Assembly (NCBI GenBank): GCA_963751165.1
Contig: CAVVTP010000017.1
Location: 141,185-205,184, forward strand
DNA: 64,000 nt
Source: Roseiarcus sp963751165
GTDB taxonomy: Bacteria > Pseudomonadota > Alphaproteobacteria > Rhizobiales > Beijerinckiaceae
Direction of reading: 5' to 3'
Shown here: in pieces, positions 37,806 through 45,914 of the stretch
Position numbering within the stretch: the stretch's first letter is position 1
Layout of the letters: every line of letters begins with the position of its first letter
Notes under the pieces: generated by a model
What the model was told of the DNA's origin: nothing
What the model saw: only the letters and a program-made list of their open reading frames with translations
The model's database searches: none
Program-made: the position numbers and the translations under genes

Positions 37806-38707
37806 CTAGGGCGTGTGTTCAGTTGAGGAGGATGACGGCGCAGGCGAGTTGAACCCCGGCGAGGAAAATCTTATCGAGCTTGTCGTAGCGCGTGGCGATG
37901 GCGCGGAAATGTTTGAGCTTGTTGAAGAAACGCTCAATGAGATTGCGTTCGCAGTAGAGGATGAAATCGCACGGGCGCGGGGTTTTTCGGTTTGATTTGG
38001 ATGGGATGACTGGAGTGATCGCTCGAGCATTGAGGGCGCTGATGAAGGAGTTGGCGTCGAAGGCCTTGTCGGCGATCAGAGCGTGGGGATCGAGGGCTTC
38101 GATTAGAGCTTCGGCGCAAGTCAGATCGTGATCCTGGCCCGGGCTGAGCATGATCCCGGCGGGATTGCCGAGGGCATCGACAACCGCGTGGATTTTGGTG
38201 GTCAATCCGCCGCGGGATCGGCCGATGGCTTGCGCGCCCTCTTTTTTTGGGCGCCCGCGCTATGCTGATGAGCGCGCACGATGGTGGCGTCGATCATCAT
38301 GTACTCGTTGTCGTGGTCGTCGGATAAGAGCTTGAAAACCCGCTCGAAAACGCCGCTCTTGGCCCATCGGTTGAAGCGCTGGTAGACGATCTTCCAGTCG
38401 CCGAAGCGCTCGGGCAGATCGCGCCACGGGACACCGGCTCGAAACCTGAAAAGAACAGCTTCGACGAACAGCCGATTGTCCGCCGCAGTGCCGCCCACAT
38501 GGCCTTCGCGGCCCGGCAGAATGTCCTTGATCCGATCCCACTGGTCGTCGCGCAGGGAATATCGTCGCATCGGTCAGCCCCTCCTAAAGGCCGACCTCTC
38601 ACGAGTTAGACATTTGCTGATTTGGGAATCCCTCTCCTATCCAAAACACAAAACGTTCCGCCTCCGATTCCAATCCGTTTCTCAATTCAAATGAAGACAG
38701 GCCCTAG
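37806..38707 (-). mobile_element. IS5-family (IS427-like) insertion sequence, about 0.9 kb
   Basis: The element is bounded by imperfect inverted repeats: CTAGGGCGTGTGTTCAGT on the left (37806) and, as reverse complement, CTAGGGCCTGTCTTCATT on the right (ending 38707), 15 of 18 matching. CTAG (or TA) at both ends fits the short target duplication of this group. It carries one transposase gene in two overlapping frames and looks intact. It lies in the remains of the sugar transporter operon. Confidence 0.82.
37819..38570 (-). CDS. IS5-family transposase, made by -1 ribosomal frameshift
   Basis: Two frames. The first (38570 to 38202) starts MRRYSLRDDQWDRIKDILPGR and holds the first catalytic Asp in MMIDATIVRAHQH. 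The second, ending 37819, holds the other Asp (LIADKAFDAN) and the Glu (ERNLIERFFNKLKHFR). They join at a run of seven A on the coding strand (38242-38248), where a -1 slip gives GAQKKEGAQAIGRSRGGLTTKIHAVVD, the expected family sequence. All DDE residues are present, so the enzyme may be active. Confidence 0.85.
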
Positions 38708-38932
38708 GGCTGATGAAAACTGATCACAATGCAGATGGGCGGGACCGCTTCGCATACCGTATTTTGACCTGGCTCAGACGCCGCTTTTCCTCGCCAAAAA
38801 AACGGACGCGGCTCTGTCCCGCGGTGTCCAACCAAGCGGGTCGAGCAAGAAGGATGAGGCATCCGCTGAGGCGGTTGCATCGGCCGCGATCCGATGAGGC
38901 GCGGCGACCGAGGAAACGACACGGAGGACGCG
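38708..38932 (+). other. Region after the IS with a possible gene 3' end
   Basis: One frame from about 38737 to the TGA at 38895-38897 reads GPLRIPYFDLAQTPLFLAKK and ends in an Ala/Ser/Lys-rich tail. It looks like the C terminus of a lost gene, but I cannot assign it. It is followed by the GGAGG ribosome site of the permease gene. Confidence 0.3.
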
Positions 38933-40060
38933 ATGAGTCTCGATCAGAACGCCGCCGCGGCGCCGGCGACGGACCACCGGGTCCGGAACATCTCCCCGAT
39001 TCGCAAGGCGCTGATCCGCCCGGAGCTTGGCGCGATCTGCGGCACGATTGCAGTATTTCTTTTCTTTCTGGCCGTTGCGCCCGAATTTGGCATGTTCTCC
39101 CTGGAAGGCGTCATGAACTGGGGGACAGTCGCGGCCCAGTTCGCGATCATCGCAGTCGGCGCCTGCCTGCTCATGATCGCCGGCGAGTTCGACCTCTCGG
39201 TCGGCTCGATGATCGGCTTCACCGGTATCGTGATCGCCCTATTGACCACGACGTTCGGGGTTCCGCTATGGCTCTCGATCCTCGTGGCTTTCGCCGCGGC
39301 GCTAGCGATCGGGGCGATCAACGGAATCCTCATTCTTCGAACAGGGCTGCCCTCGTTCATCGTCACGCTCGCGGCGCTCTTCATCCTGCGCGGCCTGACG
39401 ATCTACATCCCGATCTCCACGAACGGGTCGACGATCATCGGCGGCCTGAAAACCGCGGCTCGGCATGACTGGCTCGCTCCCCTCTTCGGCGGCAAGGCGT
39501 TTAGCGGCGTTTTTGCTTGGCTTGCCGAACACGGCGTCATCGCGACATTCGCCAAGGGGCCGAAGGCCGGCTTACCCGTGGTCGATGGCGTTCCGATGCT
39601 GATGATCTGGGCCCTCATTCTCGTCGTGGTCGGTCAAGCGCTCCTGACGCGGACGACCTTCGGAAACTGGATCTTCGCCGCGGGAGGCGACTCAAACGCC
39701 GCGAGGAACGTCGGCGTGCCGTGGCGGGTAAAGTCCTCATGTTCATGCTCTCGGCCTTCTGCGCCACCGTGCTTGCGACGTGCCAGGTGCTCGAGTTCGG
39801 CTCGGCGGCCGCCGATCGCGGCCTGCTCAAGGAGTTCGAGGCGATCATCGCCGTCGTCATCGGCGGGACGCTGCTCACCGGCGGATACGGAACCGGTCAT
39901 CGGCGCAGCGCTGGGCGCGCTTATTTTCGGCGTGGTCCAGCAAGGGCTGTTCTTCGCGGGAGTCGAGAGCTCCCTGTTCCGCGTGTTTCTCGGAGTGATC
40001 CTGCTCCTGGCGGTGATCCTGAATACGTACATCCGTCGCATCATCACCGGGGAGCGCTGA
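38933..40060 (+). CDS. Sugar ABC transporter permease (RbsC-like); two compensating frameshifts
   Basis: 376 codons of a BPD_transp_2 permease: N-terminal cytoplasmic tail, then membrane segments with AGEFDLSVGSMIGFTG, GLPSFIVTLAALFILRGLTIY and AAGGDSNAARNVGVP. The middle frame (about 39720-39890) carries KVLMFMLSAFCATVLATCQ and EFEAIIAVVIGGTLLTGGYG, and the last frame VIGAALGALIFGVVQQGLFFAG. One base is missing at CC/GTGG (39719-39724) and one extra in ACCGGT (39892-39897), net zero. All parts are well conserved, so sequencing errors are likely. The binding-protein gene of this operon is truncated, so the transporter may be dead anyway. Confidence 0.78.
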   Translation: MSLDQNAAAAPATDHRVRNISPIRKALIRPELGAICGTIAVFLFFLAVAPEFGMFSLEGVMNWGTVAAQFAIIAVGACLLMIAGEFDLSVGSMIGFTGIVIALLTTTFGVPLWLSILVAFAAALAIGAINGILILRTGLPSFIVTLAALFILRGLTIYIPISTNGSTIIGGLKTAARHDWLAPLFGGKAFSGVFAWLAEHGVIATFAKGPKAGLPVVDGVPMLMIWALILVVVGQALLTRTTFGNWIFAAGGDSNAARNVGVPWRVKSSCSCSRPSAPPCLRRARCSSSARRPPIAACSRSSRRSSPSSSAGRCSPADTEPVIGAALGALIFGVVQQGLFFAGVESSLFRVFLGVILLLAVILNTYIRRIITGER

Positions 40061-40062
40061 AA

Positions 40063-40842
40063 ATGACCAAGACCATCCTCGAGCTCGAGAACATCGAGAA
40101 GCACTTCGGAATGATCATCGCTCTCGCGGGCGTCAGCATCGCGATCAACGAGGGCGAAGTCCATTGCCTGCTGGGCGACAACGGCGCCGGGAAGTCGACC
40201 CTCATCAAGACCATGTCCGGAGTTCACAAGCCCAGCAAGGGACGGATCTATCTCGACGGACAGGAGGTCATGTTCGCCAACGCGCGGGACGCGATCGACA
40301 GCGGAATCGCGACCGTGTTTCAGGATCTCGCCATGATTCCGCTCATGTCCGTCACGAGGAATTTCTTCCTGGGTCGCGAGCCGAAGAAGGGGATCGGGCC
40401 GTTGAAGTTTTTCGATTTCGACACGGCCAACCGCGTCGCCATGGAAGAAATGATGCGGATGGGCATCCGGCTTCGTGGGCCGGGGCAGGCGGTCGGCACC
40501 CTCTCTGGCGGCGAACGCCAGTCGGTTGCGATCGCCCGCGCCGTCTACTTCGGCGCGCGGGTCCTGATCCTCGATGAGCCGACGTCAGCGCTCGGGGTGC
40601 GGCAGACGGCCAATGTGTTGGCGACCATTGACCAGGCACGAAAGAAGGGCGTCGGCGTCGTCTTCATTACCCACAATGTCCGCCACGCGATGGCGATCGG
40701 AGACCGCTTCACGGTGCTGAACCACGGCAAGACGCTCGGCACCGCGGTCAGAGGCGAGGTTGAGCACGAGGAGTTGCAGAACCTTATGGCGGGAGGTCAG
40801 GAACTCGTCGAGCTGGAGAGTTCGCTCAGAGGCAGGGTTTGA
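40063..40842 (+). CDS. Sugar ABC transporter ATP-binding protein, single domain
   Basis: 259 residues. Walker A GDNGAGKST, signature LSGGERQSVAIARAVYFGARVL, Walker B LILDEPTSAL, switch His in ITHNV. Like the xylose-type ATPase at 2.6 kb it has only one ABC domain. ATG follows the permease stop by two bases. It belongs with the broken binding-protein gene upstream of the IS element. Confidence 0.88.
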   Translation: MTKTILELENIEKHFGMIIALAGVSIAINEGEVHCLLGDNGAGKSTLIKTMSGVHKPSKGRIYLDGQEVMFANARDAIDSGIATVFQDLAMIPLMSVTRNFFLGREPKKGIGPLKFFDFDTANRVAMEEMMRMGIRLRGPGQAVGTLSGGERQSVAIARAVYFGARVLILDEPTSALGVRQTANVLATIDQARKKGVGVVFITHNVRHAMAIGDRFTVLNHGKTLGTAVRGEVEHEELQNLMAGGQELVELESSLRGRV

Positions 40843-41054
40843 CTTGATCGCTATCGCTATGGTGCAAATCCAAATTCCGATCTCCGCTGTTCTGGTCTTA
40901 ACCTGATGCCGAGGCCGGTCGCCCCGGGCCATCCAAGCCTTCATGGGTGTGAATTCGGCCTTAAGCTACGGGTCCTATCGGCGTCTGCTGGCCGATCCGG
41001 CAGGCGCCAGAGCGTCAGACTTCTGACCACTCCGAGCGTCCAGTCGACTGGAAA

Positions 41055-42335
41055 TTATCTCTCCTCGGGTGCGGCGATCGCCTCGACCGCGGCCGTCGCC
41101 AGCCGGTCGAGCGCCTCCGGGTCGCTGGGGAAGCCGGCCTCGATCCACAGCCTCCGAAAGGCCCGGAGAACCTCGCCGACCCGACGACCCTCTGGGACGC
41201 CGCGCGCAACGAGATCGCTTCCGCTGACGGGAAGCTCGGGCGTCCGCGCCTCGGCAAGGAAACGGTCGCCGTCCGCGAAGGCCCGATCGTCGGGGCTCGC
41301 GCCGAAATCGGCAGCGGCGAGAAAGAGCGCGTCGCGCGCGGCCTGCCGCCCCGCGAGGAACAGGAGGACGCGCAACTGATCCGCGGGCGGCGGCGCCGGA
41401 TTCCGTGCAGGCCGGTCAGGGCTTCGACCGCCTGCGCAACGCGGTCGGTTTCTGCGTTGGAGAGGCGGAGGCGTTCGCGAAGGCGCTCGGCGTCTTCGGC
41501 GATCATGGCGGCCAGCGCCGCGAGCCGAAGGAGGGCGTCGGGGGCTGCGTCGCGCGCCGAATTCGATCGCGATCGCGCTGTTGAAGCGCGCCGTCCAGGC
41601 GAAGCCGACCGTCTGTTCCAGGATACCGCTCTCGCCCATCGTCCGGAGAACCGCGCCCGCGTGCGGGGCGACGACGAGCTTGAGCGTTTCCACGCGGACC
41701 CTCTCGCGCGACAGGCCGGCGATCGCGAGCCGGTTGCGGATCGCCGCGCTCAGGCCTTTGGCGTCGAGCGCGCCCTCGCCGAACCGGGCGGAAAAGCGAA
41801 AGAAGCGCAGGATCCGCAGGTAGTCCTCCCGGATTCGGGCGTCCGCGTCGCCGATGAACCGCACGCGCCCGGCGGCAAGGTCGTCGAGGCCGCCGACGGG
41901 ATCGTGCACCAGGCCGTCCGGGCTCAGCGACAATGCGTTGATGGTGAAGTCCCGCCGCAGAGCGTCGGCCAAGAAATCGCGGCCGAAGGCGACCTTCGCA
42001 TGGCGTCCGTCCGTCTCGACGTCTTCCCGTAGGGTCGTCGTCTCGATCGTCCGTCCGTCCATGATGAGCGTGACCGTGCCATGCGAAATGCCGGTCGCGG
42101 CGACCTTGAAGCCGGCAAAGCCCGCGCGGCGGATCACCTCGTCCGGTCGCGCCGTCGTCGCCAGATCGACGTCTTCCGCCTTGAGGCCGAGGATGAGGTC
42201 GCGCACGGCGCCGCCGACGAGCCGGGTTTCCTCTCCCTCGCCGTTCAGCGCCTGAAGAGCGCGCGCGAGCGGGCCGCGCATCACCAGCCGGAAATCTCGA
42301 AGCCGTCCGTCCCGCAGCCCGGGCAGGCGGTTCAT
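41055..42335 (-). CDS. cca: CCA tRNA nucleotidyltransferase / poly(A) polymerase family; two compensating frameshifts
   Basis: 427 codons; adds or repairs the 3' CCA of tRNAs. Class II head domain: RLVGGAVRDLILGLKAEDVDLATTA with the GG and DxD motifs, then RRDFTINAL and the neck LRILRFFRFSARFG. The frame breaks at GAATTC (41559-41564; one extra base, reading GATTCG restores SARDAAPDALLRLAALAAMIAED) and returns near 41403, where a base is missing beside GAATCC on the coding strand (HGNPAPPPADQLRVLLFL). Since the enzyme is normally needed for growth when CCA is not always encoded, error in the sequence is the likely cause. Start ATG overlaps the previous gene's stop by 4 bases. Confidence 0.85.
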   Translation of the reverse strand: MNRLPGLRDGRLRDFRLVMRGPLARALQALNGEGEETRLVGGAVRDLILGLKAEDVDLATTARPDEVIRRAGFAGFKVAATGISHGTVTLIMDGRTIETTTLREDVETDGRHAKVAFGRDFLADALRRDFTINALSLSPDGLVHDPVGGLDDLAAGRVRFIGDADARIREDYLRILRFFRFSARFGEGALDAKGLSAAIRNRLAIAGLSRERVRVETLKLVVAPHAGAVLRTMGESGILEQTVGFAWTARFNSAIAIEFGARRSPRRPPSARGAGRHDRRRRRAPSRTPPPLQRRNRPRCAGGRSPDRPARNPAPPPADQLRVLLFLAGRQAARDALFLAAADFGASPDDRAFADGDRFLAEARTPELPVSGSDLVARGVPEGRRVGEVLRAFRRLWIEAGFPSDPEALDRLATAAVEAIAAPEER

Positions 42336-42592
42336 TCGATCCGTCCCGGCACCAGGACGCCGTTTTCTTCGTGCGCAGGCACGTATGTCCCCTGTCCGCG
42401 CGGCGCGACGAGGTTCAGCGCGACCAGTCCGAGGACCGCGGCGGCGAGGCCCATGACGGTGAGAACGGACACCCGGCCGGTCGTCCAGTGCTCGATCTCG
42501 AGGGGGTAGCGCGCGCGCAGGGTAAGATAGAGCGCATAGGCCGCGAACGGGCTCAGGAACAGCGCAAGCGGCTCGAGTAGGGTCCGGCCCAT
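42332..42592 (-). CDS. DUF6111 small membrane protein
   Basis: 86 residues with two membrane segments (LALFLSPFAAYALYL and VLTVMGLAAAVLGLVALNLV) and a polar C-terminal tail containing YVPAHEENGVLVPG, the pattern of the alphaproteobacterial DUF6111 family. ATG overlaps the Nudix gene stop (ATGA), and the stop overlaps the cca start, so all three are translationally coupled. Function unknown. Confidence 0.75.
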   Translation of the reverse strand: MGRTLLEPLALFLSPFAAYALYLTLRARYPLEIEHWTTGRVSVLTVMGLAAAVLGLVALNLVAPRGQGTYVPAHEENGVLVPGRIE

Positions 42593-43242
42593 CAGGAGAA
42601 CAATTTCTCGTACAAGTTGCGCAACATGCCGGCGGTGGCGCCCCAGATATACCGCTCCCCATGTGGCATGGCGTAGAATTTTCGCCTCACGCCTCGCCAT
42701 TCGCGTTCATCGAGGCGATAATTCGCAGGGTCCATCAGAAAAGCGAACGGGGCCTCGAAGACTTCGTCGACCTCGTGTCTGTTGATCGAGAGGGTGAAAG
42801 AGGGATCGATCAGCGCGACAAGCGGCGCGACGCAGAATCCGGTTCCTGTGAGGTAGGGATCGAGCCACCCGACGGGCTCGATGGACCGCGCTTCGAGGCC
42901 GATTTCTTCCTGCGCTTCGCGCAATGCCGCAGCCGCGGGCGTCTCTCCGGGTTCGATCTTGCCGCCCGGAAACGCGACCTGGCCGGAATGCGCGCGCAGA
43001 TGCGAGGCGCGAAGGGTCAGCAGAACGGTGAGCCCGTCGGGACGCGCGACGATCGGCGCGAGCACCGCTGCGAGACGCGCGCCGGCGACGACAGCGGCGG
43101 CCGGCGCCTGACCGTTGAGGGAGAAGTCGCCGGCTTTCGGAGCACCGACGCCGGTCAAATCGCCGGGCGCAGGGGCGAGTTTGCGTCGCGCCAGCGCGCG
43201 AAAGGCGTCGGGAGTGAGAAGAAGGAGTTCGAGATCGCTCAA
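42592..43242 (-). CDS. Nudix hydrolase, CoA pyrophosphatase type
   Basis: 216 residues. The Nudix box GGKIEPGETPAAAALREAQEEIGL is complete (Gx5Ex7REUxEExGU), preceded by LTLRASHLRAHSGQVAFPGG, the extra UPF0035/NuBA motif of CoA-diphosphatases (E. coli NudL type). It starts at TTG overlapping the DUF1285 stop (TTGA). In this order (DUF1285, Nudix, DUF6111, cca) the cluster is common in the group. Confidence 0.85.
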   Translation of the reverse strand: MSDLELLLLTPDAFRALARRKLAPAPGDLTGVGAPKAGDFSLNGQAPAAAVVAGARLAAVLAPIVARPDGLTVLLTLRASHLRAHSGQVAFPGGKIEPGETPAAAALREAQEEIGLEARSIEPVGWLDPYLTGTGFCVAPLVALIDPSFTLSINRHEVDEVFEAPFAFLMDPANYRLDEREWRGVRRKFYAMPHGERYIWGATAGMLRNLYEKLFS

Positions 43243-43868
43243 AGCCCCTCGATCTCGCTCGCCGGACACATCGGAAAGAAGACCCCGCTCGAGCGCACGC
43301 CGAACCATTCTCCATCGCTCCGGCGCTCGGTCGCCCCGAGATCGACGAGGTCGTAGAAGAGCGCGCGCTTCACCAGCGCCCAAAGATCTCCGCGCACCCG
43401 CACATACGGCTTCAGGCCTTCCGCCGCGCCGCTCTCGAACCGGAGCGGATGTTGCTGATCGACGGTCACGACGTCCTCGACGCTGGTCCGGAAGGTCAGA
43501 CGCAAATCGTTGCCGTTTTCCTCGATGTGCATCTCGACTGCCAGGAAGGGCGCATCGTCAACTCTTATGCCGACCTTTTCAACCGGCGTCACGAGGACAT
43601 AGCGATCGCCGTCCTTGCGAAGAATAGAGGAGAACAGCTTGACCAACGGCAGTCGGCCGATCGGCGAACCGCAGTAGAACCAGGTTCCATCGGCGGCGAT
43701 GCGCATGTCGATATCGCCGCAATCGGGTGGATTCCATAGATGCACCGGGGCGGGACCGCGAGCGCCGCCGGCTGCGGCCTCGCCTAGGCCCCGGAGCGCC
43801 CCGTCCGGGGGAGGGACCGCATCCGCCTTATTCTGGCGCCTGTTTGTGGGCGATTCTATCGCGGGCAT
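43239..43868 (-). CDS. DUF1285 family protein
   Basis: 209 residues, cytoplasmic. The DUF1285 core is recognisable from HLWNPPDCGDIDMRIAADGTWFYCGSPIGR to the acidic TVEDVV-like stretch and WFGVRSSGVFFPMCP. Function is unknown; structures of the family show a pleckstrin-like double fold. A GTG 30 bases upstream is an alternative start. Confidence 0.8.
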   Translation of the reverse strand: MPAIESPTNRRQNKADAVPPPDGALRGLGEAAAGGARGPAPVHLWNPPDCGDIDMRIAADGTWFYCGSPIGRLPLVKLFSSILRKDGDRYVLVTPVEKVGIRVDDAPFLAVEMHIEENGNDLRLTFRTSVEDVVTVDQQHPLRFESGAAEGLKPYVRVRGDLWALVKRALFYDLVDLGATERRSDGEWFGVRSSGVFFPMCPASEIEGL

Positions 43869-43963
43869 GCTAGGGGGCTCAGCCTGAATGACGCCCACCC
43901 AATCTAGTGCGCCGACCGCGAAAGCGAAACGGCGGGCGGCTTTGTGACGACAGGGACAATAGA

Positions 43964-44965
43964 ATGAGCGCGACCAATGCTGCCGAGACGAGCCCGTTGA
44001 CCCGGGAGGTCGACGCCGCCCTCGAGCGCATAGCGGCGGCGCGGAAGGAAATCGGCGCCGTGATCTTCGGCCAGGAGCGCGTCGTCGACCTTGCGCTGAC
44101 CGTCCTCCTCGCCGGGGGCCACGGCCTGCTGATCGGCGTCCCGGGGCTCGCCAAAACGAAGCTTGTCGAGACCCTGGGCATCGTCGTCGGCCTCGACGCC
44201 CTGCGGGTGCAATTCACCCCCGATCTGATGCCTTCCGACATCCTCGGCTCCGAAGTCATGGAGGAGGGGCTGGACGGCAGACGGGCCTTCCGCTTCATTC
44301 GGGGGCCGATTTTCGCCCAACTCCTGATGGCGGACGAGATCAACCGGGCAAGCCCGCGCACCCAGTCGGCGCTCCTTCAGGCGATGCAGGAACATCATGT
44401 GACGGTAGCCGGGGTGCGGCACGACCTGCCGTCGCCGTTTCATGTTCTGGCGACGCAGAATCCGCTTGAGCAGGAGGGCGCCTATCCGTTGCCGGAAGCC
44501 CAGCTGGACAGATTTCTCCTGCAGATCGACGTCGGATATCCCGATCGCGCAGCCGAGCGTCGGGTACTGATCGAAACGACGGGAGAGCGGACGACGAGGC
44601 CCGGACCGGTTATGACCGCCGAAGATCTGTCGGAGGCTCAGCGCCTCGTGCGACGCGCGCCGATCGGAGACCGCATTGTCGAGGCCATCCTCGATCTCGT
44701 GCGAGCCGCGCGCCCGGGCGAGGGCGACCCGGAACTGTCGAAGGGGATCGGCTGGGGGCCGGGGCCCCGCGCGGCGCAGGCGCTCATGCTGGCCGCCCGC
44801 GCCCGCGCCTTGGTGGACGGCCGGCTGTCGCCCTCCCTGGCCGACATCCAGGCGCTTGCCGAGCCGACCCTCAAACACCGCATGGCGCTGACTTTCGCCG
44901 CTCGCGCCGACGGCGAGACCATTTCCGCCGTGATCGAACGGCTGGTGGCAAAGATCTTGCGATAA
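43964..44965 (+). CDS. MoxR-family AAA ATPase
   Basis: 333 residues. Walker A GVPGLAKTKL (about 49-58), Walker B LLMADEINRASPRTQSALLQAMQE, sensor 1 ATQNPLEQEGAYPLPEAQLDRF, and a C-terminal lid. MoxR proteins act as chaperone-like ATPases with the VWA-domain proteins encoded next to them, which is the case here. First gene of a four-gene operon. Start chosen at ATG 43964. Confidence 0.92.
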   Translation: MSATNAAETSPLTREVDAALERIAAARKEIGAVIFGQERVVDLALTVLLAGGHGLLIGVPGLAKTKLVETLGIVVGLDALRVQFTPDLMPSDILGSEVMEEGLDGRRAFRFIRGPIFAQLLMADEINRASPRTQSALLQAMQEHHVTVAGVRHDLPSPFHVLATQNPLEQEGAYPLPEAQLDRFLLQIDVGYPDRAAERRVLIETTGERTTRPGPVMTAEDLSEAQRLVRRAPIGDRIVEAILDLVRAARPGEGDPELSKGIGWGPGPRAAQALMLAARARALVDGRLSPSLADIQALAEPTLKHRMALTFAARADGETISAVIERLVAKILR

Positions 44966-45005
44966 GTGTACGCCAGACAGCGCTCAACGGACCGTCAAGC
45001 ACCAA

Positions 45006-45911
45006 ATGACCCTTTCCCCGTCGATACGCCAGGAGGCCGCGGCGCTCTCGGCGCGCCTGCCGAGCCTCGTCATCGCCGCGCGCAATGTCGCGCAGACGGT
45101 TCGACATGGCGTTCATGGACGTCGCCGGGCCGGATCGGGCGAAACCTTCTGGCAATTCAGGCCGTTCATCTCCGGCGAGCCTGCCTCGAGGGTCGACTGG
45201 CGACGCTCGGCCCGCGAGGAACATGCTTTCGTCCGTGAGCGGGAGTGGGAGGCGGCGCATACGGTCTGGATCTGGTTCGACCGATCGGCCTCGATGCGCT
45301 TCGGATCCAGCCTTGCCCAGGTCACGAAAATCGATCGTGCGGCCGTGATCGCGCTCGCCCTCGCGGACCTGTGCGTTCGCGGGGGCGAACGAGCAGGCCT
45401 CCTGGGTCTAACGCGCCCCATCGCGGACGCGGGCGTCGTCGAACGCTTCGCCGCGGCCATCGCGACGGATGAGCGCCTGCATGGCCCGTCGGAATCGCCT
45501 TCGCCGCCATTTGTCCCCGCGGCCGCCCGGTCGATGGCGCTCCTAATCGGCGATTTCCTTTGCGAACCTGAACAGACCGAGCAGGCGCTCCGGTCGATCA
45601 GCGCCCAAGGCGCTATAGGCGAACTCGTGATCGTCGTCGATCCGATCGAGGAAACCTACCCGTTCTCGGGCAACGTGGAGTTCCTCCATCCGGACGGGGG
45701 GCTTCGGCTCCTGCGCCCTAGGGCGCAGAACATCCGCGAGGCCTATCTCGCGAGGCTGGCGGCGCATCGCGAAGCGTTGCGGCGCATCTGCGCCGGTCTC
45801 GGCTGGGGCATGAGCCTGAGCCGCACCGACGGTTCGGCGGCGGAGATCCTCCTGACGCTGCGTATGCGCCTTTCTGCTCCCGAACTCGGAGCCGGGTACG
45901 GAGCCGCCTGA
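45006..45911 (+). CDS. DUF58 protein with VWA-like fold
   Basis: 301 residues. The DUF58 signature FISGEPASRVDWRRSAREEHAFVREREWE is followed by a MIDAS-type DRSASM. These proteins accompany MoxR ATPases in nearly all bacteria, probably as the metal-binding partner. 40 bases after moxR, 3 bases before the next gene. Confidence 0.9.
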   Translation: MTLSPSIRQEAAALSARLPSLVIAARNVAQTVRHGVHGRRRAGSGETFWQFRPFISGEPASRVDWRRSAREEHAFVREREWEAAHTVWIWFDRSASMRFGSSLAQVTKIDRAAVIALALADLCVRGGERAGLLGLTRPIADAGVVERFAAAIATDERLHGPSESPSPPFVPAAARSMALLIGDFLCEPEQTEQALRSISAQGAIGELVIVVDPIEETYPFSGNVEFLHPDGGLRLLRPRAQNIREAYLARLAAHREALRRICAGLGWGMSLSRTDGSAAEILLTLRMRLSAPELGAGYGAA

Positions 45912-45914
45912 CGC

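Noticed and set aside
38933..40060. Programmed frameshifting in the permease gene
   Set aside because: Neither site is a slippery heptamer and two opposite shifts cancel out, which fits indel errors better.
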